From assembly GCA_016787345.1 (NCBI GenBank), contig JAEUUU010000175.1, positions 62,001 to 126,000 on the forward strand: DNA of 64,000 nt, read 5' to 3'. The notes under the pieces were generated by a model. That model was not told the DNA's origin and searched no databases. It saw nothing but the letters and a program-made list of their open reading frames with translations. Source of the stretch: Saprospiraceae bacterium (GTDB taxonomy: Bacteria; Bacteroidota; Bacteroidia; Chitinophagales; Saprospiraceae). The position numbers and the translations under genes are program-made. Positions 55,032 through 61,656 of the stretch are shown here, piece after piece (position 1 is the first letter of the stretch; each line of letters starts with the position of its first letter).

Positions 55032-56536
55032 GCCTCGGGTTTCAGGATTTCCCAGAGGTCTTCGTAGGGAATAATTTCCACGGCAAAGGTTTGTCCTGCC
55101 ACGCGGGGACCTTCTGCGGCGAGCACTTCCAGTTCCTTGGCGATTTTGCGGTCGGCCGGGCCGGGTCGGAAAGGCCGGTCGGAGAGCGCAAACAGGATTT
55201 TCATAAACGAGGCGCTGCGGCGGTTGAGATCGTTGTTGAGGTAGCGAATGCGGTATTTTTCAAGCGCCTCGACGGAGCGGCCGTACTCCTGGTGGTCGCC
55301 GGAGGCAAGGCTGAACAACACGGGAAGCATGACGAGCGGGATGTTCATACCGAGTTTGTCTTTGTCAAAGACCTTGATTTCGTTGGAAAATTTGGCGTAG
55401 CGGAAAGCGCCAACGACATTTTCCACTTCTTTTTTGTCAAGTTTGTCAAGTGCTGCGAGCAAGTGAAGATATCCCCCAAAAAGATGCCACTCGTCCCTTG
55501 CGTTGTCGGAGAGAAGTTTGAATCGGGCCTGATTTGTAGCCTGCCGGTATATCTCGAGTGCGTCCTCGTATCTTTTTCCGTAGATGGAGTAATAAAAGTA
55601 GAGGCTCATGGCCTTATACCAGTTGTAACCGCCTTCTTCTGAAAGTTCAAGGCATTGCTTGGCGGTCTCATCGTTTTGCTCAAAAATGTGTAATTGAGTG
55701 AGGCATGCCAGTTTATTCAGGGCGAACGTCAGTATCGTGCCACGGTTGGCTGCTTTTCGGTTTTTAAGAAGCGGCAGGATTTCCTCACAAAGTTTCAGTG
55801 CACCCTGGCAGTCATTGATGGAAAAATGCTGGATTAGACCGATAGAATAGGTGTTGTAATAAAATTCGTGCGTGTCAATCTCCTTCAAGCGGGGCTGTAA
55901 TTCCAAAAAGTAAGCAGTGGCCTGTTCGTGAATCTCTTGATCGGGAGAACGTTTGACGATGTAATGGTTTAGTAATGTTTCGTAATAGTCGAAAGAAATC
56001 GTCTCCCAGCCCCTTTTGTGCTCATACGAACGATGAAGTTCGGCGTAGTATTCATGCTGGGATCGGTCGCCAAGCGAGCGACTATATTGCTTGCGCAATG
56101 CTTTGAGAATCTCGCAGGTAATTTCGGTGAATTCAAATTTGAGCGACTGCTCAAGCGTCAGGAGCAACAGGTAGGACCCCGCTTTTTTGGCCTGCCTTGC
56201 AATTAGAATTTGCGCAGCAGCCAGGTCTCGATTGCAGTTTACGAAAGCGGTATTTCTGTCTCCAAAAAGGCTTTGCTGGGCATCAATAAAAAAAGAGGTG
56301 TTTACAAGTTGGCGAATCAGTTTGGCTCTAACACGCTTGTAGGAAGGATCTTTTGCGTTCACTTTCAGCAAACCCTGGGCGGCATCCTCGTCGGTTTTGA
56401 ACTTTCCTTTCGCTATTCCTTCGTACAACAATTCGGTCCGGCTTTCCTCTTGCCCCGGGTTGCCGAGAACCTCAATCTGTTTCACCTTGTTTCGTGTAAT
56501 AATATTAACAAGGTCGCTAAGTACGTCAAAATCCAT
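55028..56536 (-). CDS. Long helical-repeat (TPR-like) protein, unknown function
   Basis: A 502-residue soluble helical protein. The N-terminal module (about residues 1-90) contains ESRTELLYEGIAKGKFKTDE and SYKRVRAKLIRQLVNTSFFI; the rest has TPR-like helix pairs such as YGKRYEDALEIYRQATNQAR, ending NDLNRRSASFMKILFALSD and PYEDLWEILKP. It shares length and layout with the protein at 37063-38517, so both likely belong to one rapidly evolving family. It reads divergently from the AT-rich region that holds the small tagged proteins; a role as their receptor or regulator is speculative. No DNA-binding HTH was recognised. Confidence 0.75.
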   Translation of the reverse strand: MDFDVLSDLVNIITRNKVKQIEVLGNPGQEESRTELLYEGIAKGKFKTDEDAAQGLLKVNAKDPSYKRVRAKLIRQLVNTSFFIDAQQSLFGDRNTAFVNCNRDLAAAQILIARQAKKAGSYLLLLTLEQSLKFEFTEITCEILKALRKQYSRSLGDRSQHEYYAELHRSYEHKRGWETISFDYYETLLNHYIVKRSPDQEIHEQATAYFLELQPRLKEIDTHEFYYNTYSIGLIQHFSINDCQGALKLCEEILPLLKNRKAANRGTILTFALNKLACLTQLHIFEQNDETAKQCLELSEEGGYNWYKAMSLYFYYSIYGKRYEDALEIYRQATNQARFKLLSDNARDEWHLFGGYLHLLAALDKLDKKEVENVVGAFRYAKFSNEIKVFDKDKLGMNIPLVMLPVLFSLASGDHQEYGRSVEALEKYRIRYLNNDLNRRSASFMKILFALSDRPFRPGPADRKIAKELEVLAAEGPRVAGQTFAVEIIPYEDLWEILKPEA

Positions 56537-56594
56537 TATTTACAATCTTTTGTATATTAAATATATTATTAATGTATATAAGATTTTCGTAAAT

Positions 56595-56656
56595 CTGCAC
56601 GAAGTGAATTATAGAAAATTGTCCTGTTTTTTAGTATCGACATGCGTGCACCTTTG
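56595..56656 (+). promoter_or_regulatory. Repeated promoter-like element, copy 1
   Basis: CTGCACGAAGTGAA at 56595, GTCCTGTT at 56621-56628, a 20-nt spacer, and CACCTTTG at 56649-56656 (7 of 8 to TAnnTTTG). It shares order, spacing and most bases with copies 2 and 3. Confidence 0.55.
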
Positions 56657-56694
56657 CTCCGAATAATTCTGTAAAAATAAACCATTCTTTACGA

Positions 56695-56826
56695 ATGTCA
56701 CGTGCAATGTCCAGGCTAGTGCTTGAGGATTCAGCCACCCTGGTCCAGATATTTTTCGTGATGAGAGTCAGGAAGGTTTTAAAATTGCTAATGCCAAGTA
56801 TTGAAAAAAAAAATAAAATTTCGTGA
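56695..56826 (+). CDS. Possible 43-residue small protein downstream of promoter copy 1
   Basis: A short frame (43 codons) starting 39 nt after the -7 box of promoter copy 1, a distance close to the 35 nt of the real gene behind copy 2. The product would begin MSRAMSRLVLEDSATL and has a hydrophobic and basic second half (MRVRKVLKLLMPS). It has neither a clear signal peptide nor the DFIIVDDTDM tail. It may be a decayed relative or chance. Confidence 0.25.
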   Translation: MSRAMSRLVLEDSATLVQIFFVMRVRKVLKLLMPSIEKKNKIS

Positions 56827-56872
56827 TATGAAATAATAGGTTATAATAATATATAAGTAGCGGATGTACACC

Positions 56873-56913
56873 GATTAAAAACCGATTTGCCTTCGGTAAT
56901 CCCTATTTTTTTT
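56873..56913 (+). terminator. Weak terminator candidate after promoter copy 1 unit
   Basis: ACCGA/TCGGT with outer GATT/AATC separated by an AAAA bulge, followed after five bases by eight Ts. The stem is short, so confidence is low. Confidence 0.3.
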
Positions 56914-56975
56914 GAAGATTTTGAACCAGTTTGCACGGCAAGTGTAAAGCGTGGAAAGCCATCTTTTTGCCCAAA

Positions 56976-57036
56976 CTGCACGTAGTGAAACTTGGAGAAG
57001 TGTCCTGTTCCAGGCCGTCGGGTAGCTTGACTTTTG
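56976..57036 (+). promoter_or_regulatory. Repeated promoter-like element, copy 2
   Basis: CTGCACGTAGTGAA at 56976, GTCCTGTT at 57002-57009, a 19-nt spacer, and GACTTTTG at 57029-57036. It sits 34 nt before the first tagged gene and probably drives both. Confidence 0.6.
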
Positions 57037-57070
57037 TCTCAGAATTTTTGAACAAATTAATTCAAGCGCC

Positions 57071-57220
57071 ATGACTCTCATTACTCTCGCACTCGGACTG
57101 CTCCTCTCCACCTTAGAGCCTTCTAATTCTTCATCCGAAATTCAGCAAACAGAACAGCAAGCTCTGCAAAGCCAAGGTGAAGGATGTGACTTTATTATCG
57201 TAGACGATACGGACATGTAA
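57071..57220 (+). CDS. 49-residue protein with C-terminal DFIIVDDTDM tag
   Basis: A tiny protein: a hydrophobic N-terminus without positive charge (TLITLALGLLLSTL, residues 2-15), a hydrophilic Ser/Gln-rich middle (SSSEIQQTEQQALQSQGEG) and the tail CDFIIVDDTDM, whose last ten residues D40-M49 are identical to the end of the next protein. A single cysteine, C39, directly precedes the tag. No family was recognised. It is the first gene behind promoter copy 2 and lies 56 nt before its partner. The identical tail, encoded by different codons, is the main evidence that the gene is real. It could be a secreted peptide precursor, a tagged effector, or a ribosomally made natural-product precursor; none of these is shown. 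Confidence 0.6.
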   Translation: MTLITLALGLLLSTLEPSNSSSEIQQTEQQALQSQGEGCDFIIVDDTDM

Positions 57221-57276
57221 GGCAATTTTATTTGTATTTGAACATTTCATTCAATCAAATTTAATGTCTTGCATCG

Positions 57277-57612
57277 ATGAAGCGAATTTATATTTTATTT
57301 ATTTTAATTTTTCTTGCTTTTTTCTCATTCCAAAACAAAACGCAAGCCCAGACTGCTGCCGATCCTACGGACGCCATTTACGACCTCAACATCACCCATA
57401 GCTCCCCAACAAGTGTGATGCTGGTTTGGGATTCGTACAACAGCGGCGGATCGTACTTGGTAACGGTCAGAAATGCAAGTAATAATCAGATTGTACGAAA
57501 TCTGGAAACTTCCGGCACTAGCCTGCATGTCGATGGATTGGAAATTGGTACGAAGTACATCTTTACAGTCTCGAAAAATGATTTCATAATCGTTGACGAC
57601 ACTGATATGTAA
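57277..57612 (+). CDS. Secreted fibronectin III-like protein with C-terminal DFIIVDDTDM tag
   Basis: A 111-residue protein with a clear signal peptide (residues 1-25, KRIYILFILIFLAFFSF, ending TQAQ) and one fibronectin type III-like domain at about 31-99 (DLNITHSSPTSVMLVWDSYN, GSYLVTVRNA, LHVDGLEIGTKYIFTVSKN). The place of the last strand is taken by DFIIVDDTDM (102-111), the same ten residues that end the 49-residue protein upstream. No T9SS sorting domain or lipobox is present. Co-transcription with the upstream gene is likely (56-nt gap, no terminator). The tail may be a sorting, processing or recognition signal. Confidence 0.75.
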   Translation: MKRIYILFILIFLAFFSFQNKTQAQTAADPTDAIYDLNITHSSPTSVMLVWDSYNSGGSYLVTVRNASNNQIVRNLETSGTSLHVDGLEIGTKYIFTVSKNDFIIVDDTDM

Positions 57613-57840
57613 GATAAAGACCGCCATTACTTAATACGAATCCGGTACTTCAATATCGAAAATTTCAATCTTGATATAAAAATTATATTTAATATATAGG
57701 AGCCCTTTTTTTTAGGCAACCTTATGCATAAAATATTGATTAATAATTTGTTGTGTGTGTCTGCCTAATGCAAACATACATTGATTAATCACATTCCCGC
57801 CTCCCGGTACACACCGGAACTCCTTCCGCTAGCCCTCAAT

Positions 57841-57901
57841 CTGCATGGGTTAAAATGGGTCGTTTTGTCCTGTTTTGAGGTCAGGCACAGCCTCACCTTT
57901 G
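57841..57901 (+). promoter_or_regulatory. Repeated promoter-like element, copy 3
   Basis: CTGCATGGGTTAAA at 57841, GTCCTGTT at 57867-57874, a 19-nt spacer and CACCTTTG at 57894-57901. The match extends past the -7 box (TTTGTGTCGGAAAGTTT compared with TTTGTCTCAGAATTTTT in copy 2). Confidence 0.55.
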
Positions 57902-57944
57902 TGTCGGAAAGTTTAGTCAACGAATAGTCGAATCTTTTTTCCGC

Positions 57945-58016
57945 TTGATTCTTAAGAGGGTCCCCGTCTTTACTTTAATCCTTTGCCTTCCATCGCTACT
58001 GGCGATACCCTTCTAA
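57945..58016 (+). pseudogene. Decayed small secreted-peptide frame behind promoter copy 3
   Basis: A TTG-started frame 44 nt after the -7 box encodes a signal-peptide-like string (ILKRVPVFTLILCLPSLLAIPF) and then a stop. No ATG lies where copy 2 has one, and no DFIIVDDTDM tail was found downstream in any frame. It looks like the remnant of a third unit, but chance cannot be excluded. Confidence 0.25.
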
Positions 58017-58052
58017 TCGTGTTTCCCAATTCCCCACCAGAACACCCCACCT

Positions 58053-58090
58053 AAAAAAACTTTTCCGGTGATGTTTCACCGGATCAAAAG
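58053..58090 (-). terminator. Minus-strand terminator hairpin
   Basis: CCGGTGA (58065-58071) pairs with TCACCGG (58076-58082), extended by CTTTT/AAAAG across a 3-nt bulge. Read on the minus strand it is followed by seven Ts. It lies 15 nt beyond a possible 30-codon minus-strand frame. Confidence 0.65.
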
Positions 58091-58104
58091 ACATCAACCT
58101 TTGG

Positions 58105-58197
58105 TCATGCGATCCAGGTCCGCTGTCGTTCAGATGGCATGACGCTTTTTAATCCTTTCCTTACCAATCCACGCTTTTTTCTCTCCTTATTCTCCAT
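58105..58197 (-). CDS. Possible 30-residue basic peptide
   Basis: A minus-strand frame of 30 codons beginning MENKERKKRGLVRKGLK and ending RQRTWIA; ten of 30 residues are Lys or Arg. A strong minus-strand terminator begins 15 nt after its stop, which a random frame would seldom have. No promoter consensus or known family was seen. It might be a small ribosome-associated or nucleic-acid-binding peptide, or only part of a non-coding RNA. Confidence 0.3.
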   Translation of the reverse strand: MENKERKKRGLVRKGLKSVMPSERQRTWIA

Positions 58198-58230
58198 GTG
58201 AGAGAATTCGACAGGTTTTCTCATTACGCT

Positions 58231-58267
58231 GAGCCGGCGCACCGCAAGGGATGCCGGCTCTTTTTTT
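58231..58267 (+). terminator. Plus-strand terminator upstream of valS
   Basis: A perfect 8-bp GC stem (GAGCCGGC with GCCGGCTC) and seven Ts, directly before the valS promoter. It would end a transcript started at promoter copy 3, about 350 nt upstream. Confidence 0.85.
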
Positions 58268-58280
58268 CGTGGCTTCGCCC

Positions 58281-58288
58281 TACCTTTG
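58281..58288 (+). promoter_or_regulatory. -7 promoter element of valS
   Basis: TACCTTTG, a perfect TAnnTTTG, 32 nt before the ATG at 58321 and downstream of the terminator, so valS has its own short-leader transcript. Confidence 0.65.
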
Positions 58289-58320
58289 GGCCGCTCAAAT
58301 CGAACACAATACTTTCCGAT

Positions 58321-60996
58321 ATGTCCAATCCGACCCGGTACACCCCCGCCGAAACTGAAGAACGCTGGTACGCCCATTGGGAAAACCGCGGGTATTTTCG
58401 CTCCACACCCGACGAACGGGAGCCTTTTACCATTGTGATCCCGCCACCCAACGTGACAGGCGTATTGCACATGGGCCACATGCTCAACAATACCATCCAG
58501 GATATCCTCGTCCGCAAAGCCCGCCTCGACGGCAAAAACGCCTGCTGGGTGCCCGGTACCGACCATGCCAGTATCGCCACGGAAGCCAAAGTGGTGCGCT
58601 GGCTCCGCGACGAAAAAAAACTGCGCAAGGCCGATCTTACCCGCGAGCAGTTCCTCGAATACGCCTACCAATGGAAAGATAAATACGGGGGGATTATCCT
58701 CCGCCAGCTCCGCAAACTGGGCGCTTCCTGCGATTGGGACCGCACGGCTTTTACCATGGACCCTGGTTATTACGCCGACGTCATCCGCGTTTTTGTTGAA
58801 CTCTACCGCCGGGGCAAACTTTACCGCGGCCTGCGTATGGTCAACTGGGACCCGGAGGCTAAAACGGTGTTGTCCAACGAAGAGGTCCTTTATAAAGAGG
58901 AACTTTCCCAGCTCTTTCATATCCATTACCGCCTCGAAGATGGCTCCGATGGCTTGGTGATTGCTACCCAGCGCCCGGAAACCATTTTTGCCGACGTGGC
59001 CGTGTGCGTGCACCCCAAAGACCCGCGCTACACCCACCTGGTAGGCAAAAAGGTGCTGATTCCGCTGATCAACCGCCCCATTCCGGTTATCGCCGACGAC
59101 TATGTGGACGTTGAATTCGGCACTGGCGCCCTCAAAATTACCCCGGCGCACGACCCCAACGACTACGAGATCGGCCTGCGCTACCAACTCGAAGTGCTCG
59201 ACACCATCAACGACGACGGCACCATCAACGAAGTGTGCGCATACCAGCCGATTGTCGGGCTCGACCGATTTGAGGCCCGTAAACGGATGAAGCCCGCACT
59301 CGAAGAGAGTGGCAACCTGGTCAAAATTGAAGACTACACCACCAACATCGGCCGCTCCGAGCGCACCAATGCCGTGGTGGAGCCCAAGCTTTCACTCCAG
59401 TGGTTTGTCCGCATGACCGACCTGCGCGACCCGGCTGTCGATGCCGTGGAAAGTCGTGAAGTGCGTTTTTACCCCGACAACATCCGCAATTCGTACCGCA
59501 CCTGGATGGATGGCCTGCGTGACTGGTGCATCAGTCGCCAGTTGTGGTGGGGGCACCGAATCCCGGCGTGGTACGGTCCTGCCAAAGACGGCGCCACAGA
59601 AGAAGCCGTGTTTGTCGCCGAAACCGCCGAAGCAGCCCTGGCACAAGCGCGTGAATACTACGGCAATCCGGCGCTCAGTCTCGACGATCTGCGTCAGGAT
59701 GAAGACGTGCTCGACACCTGGGCATCATCGTGGCTGTGGCCCATCAGTGTGTTCGACGGTTTTAAGAACCCGGACGGCGAGTTTAAGTATTATTATCCGA
59801 CCAATGTACTCGTCACGGCCCCGGAAATCCTCTTTTTCTGGGTGGCTCGAATGATCATGGCCGGTTTTGAATTTACGGGAAAAAAGCCGTTCAGTCACGT
59901 CTATTTTACCGGTATCGTGCGCGACAAGCTGCGCCGTAAAATGTCCAAATCGCTTGGAAATTCGCCCGATCCGCTGGATTACATCGCCGAACATGGCGCG
60001 GATGCCGTGCGCTATGGCATGTTGTCGAGCGCTTCAGCCGGCAACGACATCCTGTTCGACGACAAAATGGTCGAAAACGGCCGCAACTTCTGCAACAAAC
60101 TCTGGAATGCCTCGGTCGGTCTCGTCAAAAGCTGGCAAGTGAGCGATACGCCTGAAAACGAGGAGACCGCGCGCAAAAATGCCCTCGCCGTGCGCTGGGT
60201 GCGCGAAAAATTCAACCAGACTGTCGGAGAGATCGAAGAGAATTTCAAAAACTTCCGCCTTAGCGAAGCGCTGCTGGGCTTGTATGGCTTCATTTGGGAC
60301 GATTTTTTCAACTTTTACCTCGAAGTGATTAAGCCGACTTTCGGCCAGCCGATCGATCGCCCGACTTATGAGGCGACCCTCGATATTTTCTCCGATCTGA
60401 TGATCGTACTGCACCCGTTCATGCCTTTCGTAACAGAAGAAATCTGGCACCAGTTGCGCGAACGCGCGCCTGGTGACGACTGTATGATACAGCGTTGGCC
60501 GACGTCGCAGACCTGGGATGCCGAGCTGGTTAAATCGATGGCGGCGGCCCAGGATGTGATCGGCAAGATTCGCGATGTGCGCAATCAGAATCAGATCAAG
60601 CCCAAGGAGGAACTAAAAGTACTGGTTCAGGACAGCGAGTCGGCCCGCAAGCTTTTTGCCCGCGACGGCTTGCGCGAGTTGGTCGTCAAAATGGCTTTCC
60701 TTTCGGAACTCAGCTTCACCAATGCCGATGTAACGAATGCCAAATCGTTTGTTTCCGGTACGGAAAAGTACTTCGTCGAGCTCAATCAGGAGATCGATGC
60801 CGAGGCCGAACGTGAGAAAATCGAAAAGGAACTGGAATACCAGCGCGGTTTTGTCAAATCAGTGGAAGCTAAATTGTCGAACGAACGTTTCGTCAGCGGC
60901 GCTCCCGTACAAGTAGTTGACAATGAGCGCAGAAAACTGGCCGATGGCCTGGCTCGTATTCAAATTCTGGAAGAATCGCTGGCGCGCTTGTCGTGA
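58321..60996 (+). CDS. valS: Valyl-tRNA synthetase
   Basis: Class I synthetase that charges tRNA-Val and edits threonine; 891 residues. The HIGH motif reads HMGH in NVTGVLHMGHML (50-53), KMSKS is in RRKMSKSLGNSPDPLDY (near 540), the editing domain carries IATQRPETIFADVAV and TPAHDPNDYEIGLR, and the C-terminus has a coiled-coil arm (IEKELEYQRGFVKSVEAKL). ATG at 58321 (MSNPTRYTPAETEERW) was chosen; an upstream ATG frame would include the terminator. It has its own promoter. Confidence 0.97.
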   Translation: MSNPTRYTPAETEERWYAHWENRGYFRSTPDEREPFTIVIPPPNVTGVLHMGHMLNNTIQDILVRKARLDGKNACWVPGTDHASIATEAKVVRWLRDEKKLRKADLTREQFLEYAYQWKDKYGGIILRQLRKLGASCDWDRTAFTMDPGYYADVIRVFVELYRRGKLYRGLRMVNWDPEAKTVLSNEEVLYKEELSQLFHIHYRLEDGSDGLVIATQRPETIFADVAVCVHPKDPRYTHLVGKKVLIPLINRPIPVIADDYVDVEFGTGALKITPAHDPNDYEIGLRYQLEVLDTINDDGTINEVCAYQPIVGLDRFEARKRMKPALEESGNLVKIEDYTTNIGRSERTNAVVEPKLSLQWFVRMTDLRDPAVDAVESREVRFYPDNIRNSYRTWMDGLRDWCISRQLWWGHRIPAWYGPAKDGATEEAVFVAETAEAALAQAREYYGNPALSLDDLRQDEDVLDTWASSWLWPISVFDGFKNPDGEFKYYYPTNVLVTAPEILFFWVARMIMAGFEFTGKKPFSHVYFTGIVRDKLRRKMSKSLGNSPDPLDYIAEHGADAVRYGMLSSASAGNDILFDDKMVENGRNFCNKLWNASVGLVKSWQVSDTPENEETARKNALAVRWVREKFNQTVGEIEENFKNFRLSEALLGLYGFIWDDFFNFYLEVIKPTFGQPIDRPTYEATLDIFSDLMIVLHPFMPFVTEEIWHQLRERAPGDDCMIQRWPTSQTWDAELVKSMAAAQDVIGKIRDVRNQNQIKPKEELKVLVQDSESARKLFARDGLRELVVKMAFLSELSFTNADVTNAKSFVSGTEKYFVELNQEIDAEAEREKIEKELEYQRGFVKSVEAKLSNERFVSGAPVQVVDNERRKLADGLARIQILEESLARLS

Positions 60997-61089
60997 CCCT
61001 AACGCAATAGTGCCACCACATTTTCTGGCAATTATTCAGGCGGCGAATGACCTTTGCAGCCTGAATTTTTTTCATTTAATCGGTTCCCT

Positions 61090-61656
61090 ATGCCACGTCT
61101 TTTTGTCCCGATCGGTTTGCTGCTCCTTTGCTGTGCTTTCTCTTTTTCAGCACACGTCTGGCCCCCTCCCGACGGGTTTACCTTTGTTTTTAAAAAACAA
61201 AATATCCGGCTGACACAGCGGATGAAGCTGCACCCGTCCAAGATGAGACAGAAGGGCGGCCTCACCGACGCGCAACTGGACACGCTGAGCCATGTATTGT
61301 ACACGTCGAGGCAATACGTGGAGATCGTACGACAGGACGCCCCGTACAACCCTCGCCTGGGCCTGGCGCTGGCGTTTGAATTTGACGAAACAAACGGCGA
61401 ATACCCTTACACCCCCGCTTATGCTGTGATGCAATTGAAGGATTTCGGCTGGGGCGGGGTGGAATTCAGTACGGTGGATACGCTCAACTACACGGGTGTT
61501 TCAAACAACGTTAGCGACGACATTTTCATCGAAGTCGACACGTTTTACCGTGACACAATCGTCGGGCGTTTTTCAGGTTTGCTGCTGAGCGGGGCCGGGG
61601 CTATGATGCCGATCGATAGCGGGCATTTCAAGGTCAGACTTTACCGCCGTCCCTGA
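61090..61656 (+). CDS. Secreted protein of unknown function
   Basis: A 188-residue exported protein with signal peptide (about residues 1-22, LFVPIGLLLLCCAFSFSAHV). The mature chain is mixed alpha/beta: DGFTFVFKKQNIRLTQRMKL, LDTLSHVLYTSRQYVEIVRQ, YPYTPAYAVMQLKDFGWGGV, DDIFIEVDTFYRDTIVGRFS, HFKVRLYRR. No family was recognised. Its stop abuts the stop of the convergent phosphatase-family gene with no base between. Confidence 0.75.
   Translation: MPRLFVPIGLLLLCCAFSFSAHVWPPPDGFTFVFKKQNIRLTQRMKLHPSKMRQKGGLTDAQLDTLSHVLYTSRQYVEIVRQDAPYNPRLGLALAFEFDETNGEYPYTPAYAVMQLKDFGWGGVEFSTVDTLNYTGVSNNVSDDIFIEVDTFYRDTIVGRFSGLLLSGAGAMMPIDSGHFKVRLYRRP

Larger units (their letters stand above)
56537..57070. other. 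AT-rich spacer with repeated promoter-like elements
   Basis: This 534-bp gap, richer in A and T than the flanks, separates the helical gene from the small tagged genes. It contains two copies of the repeated promoter element (56595-56656 and 56976-57036), a possible 43-codon reading frame, and a weak hairpin with eight Ts at 56873-56913. Confidence 0.6.
57613..58320. other. Gene-poor region before valS
   Basis: This 708-bp stretch has no recognisable full gene. It holds promoter copy 3 (57841-57901), a decayed frame starting with TTG (57945-58016), a minus-strand terminator hairpin, a possible 30-codon minus-strand frame, a plus-strand terminator (58231-58267) and the valS promoter. Confidence 0.6.

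Noticed and set aside
56875-57111. A 78-codon minus-strand frame across promoter copy 2
   Set aside because: It has no promoter, no similarity, and overlaps the start of the tagged gene; its codons look random.
58105-59187. A 360-codon minus-strand frame covering the start of valS
   Set aside because: It is antisense to the valS catalytic core, has no family similarity, and only its last 30 codons lie outside valS; only that tail was kept as a possible peptide.
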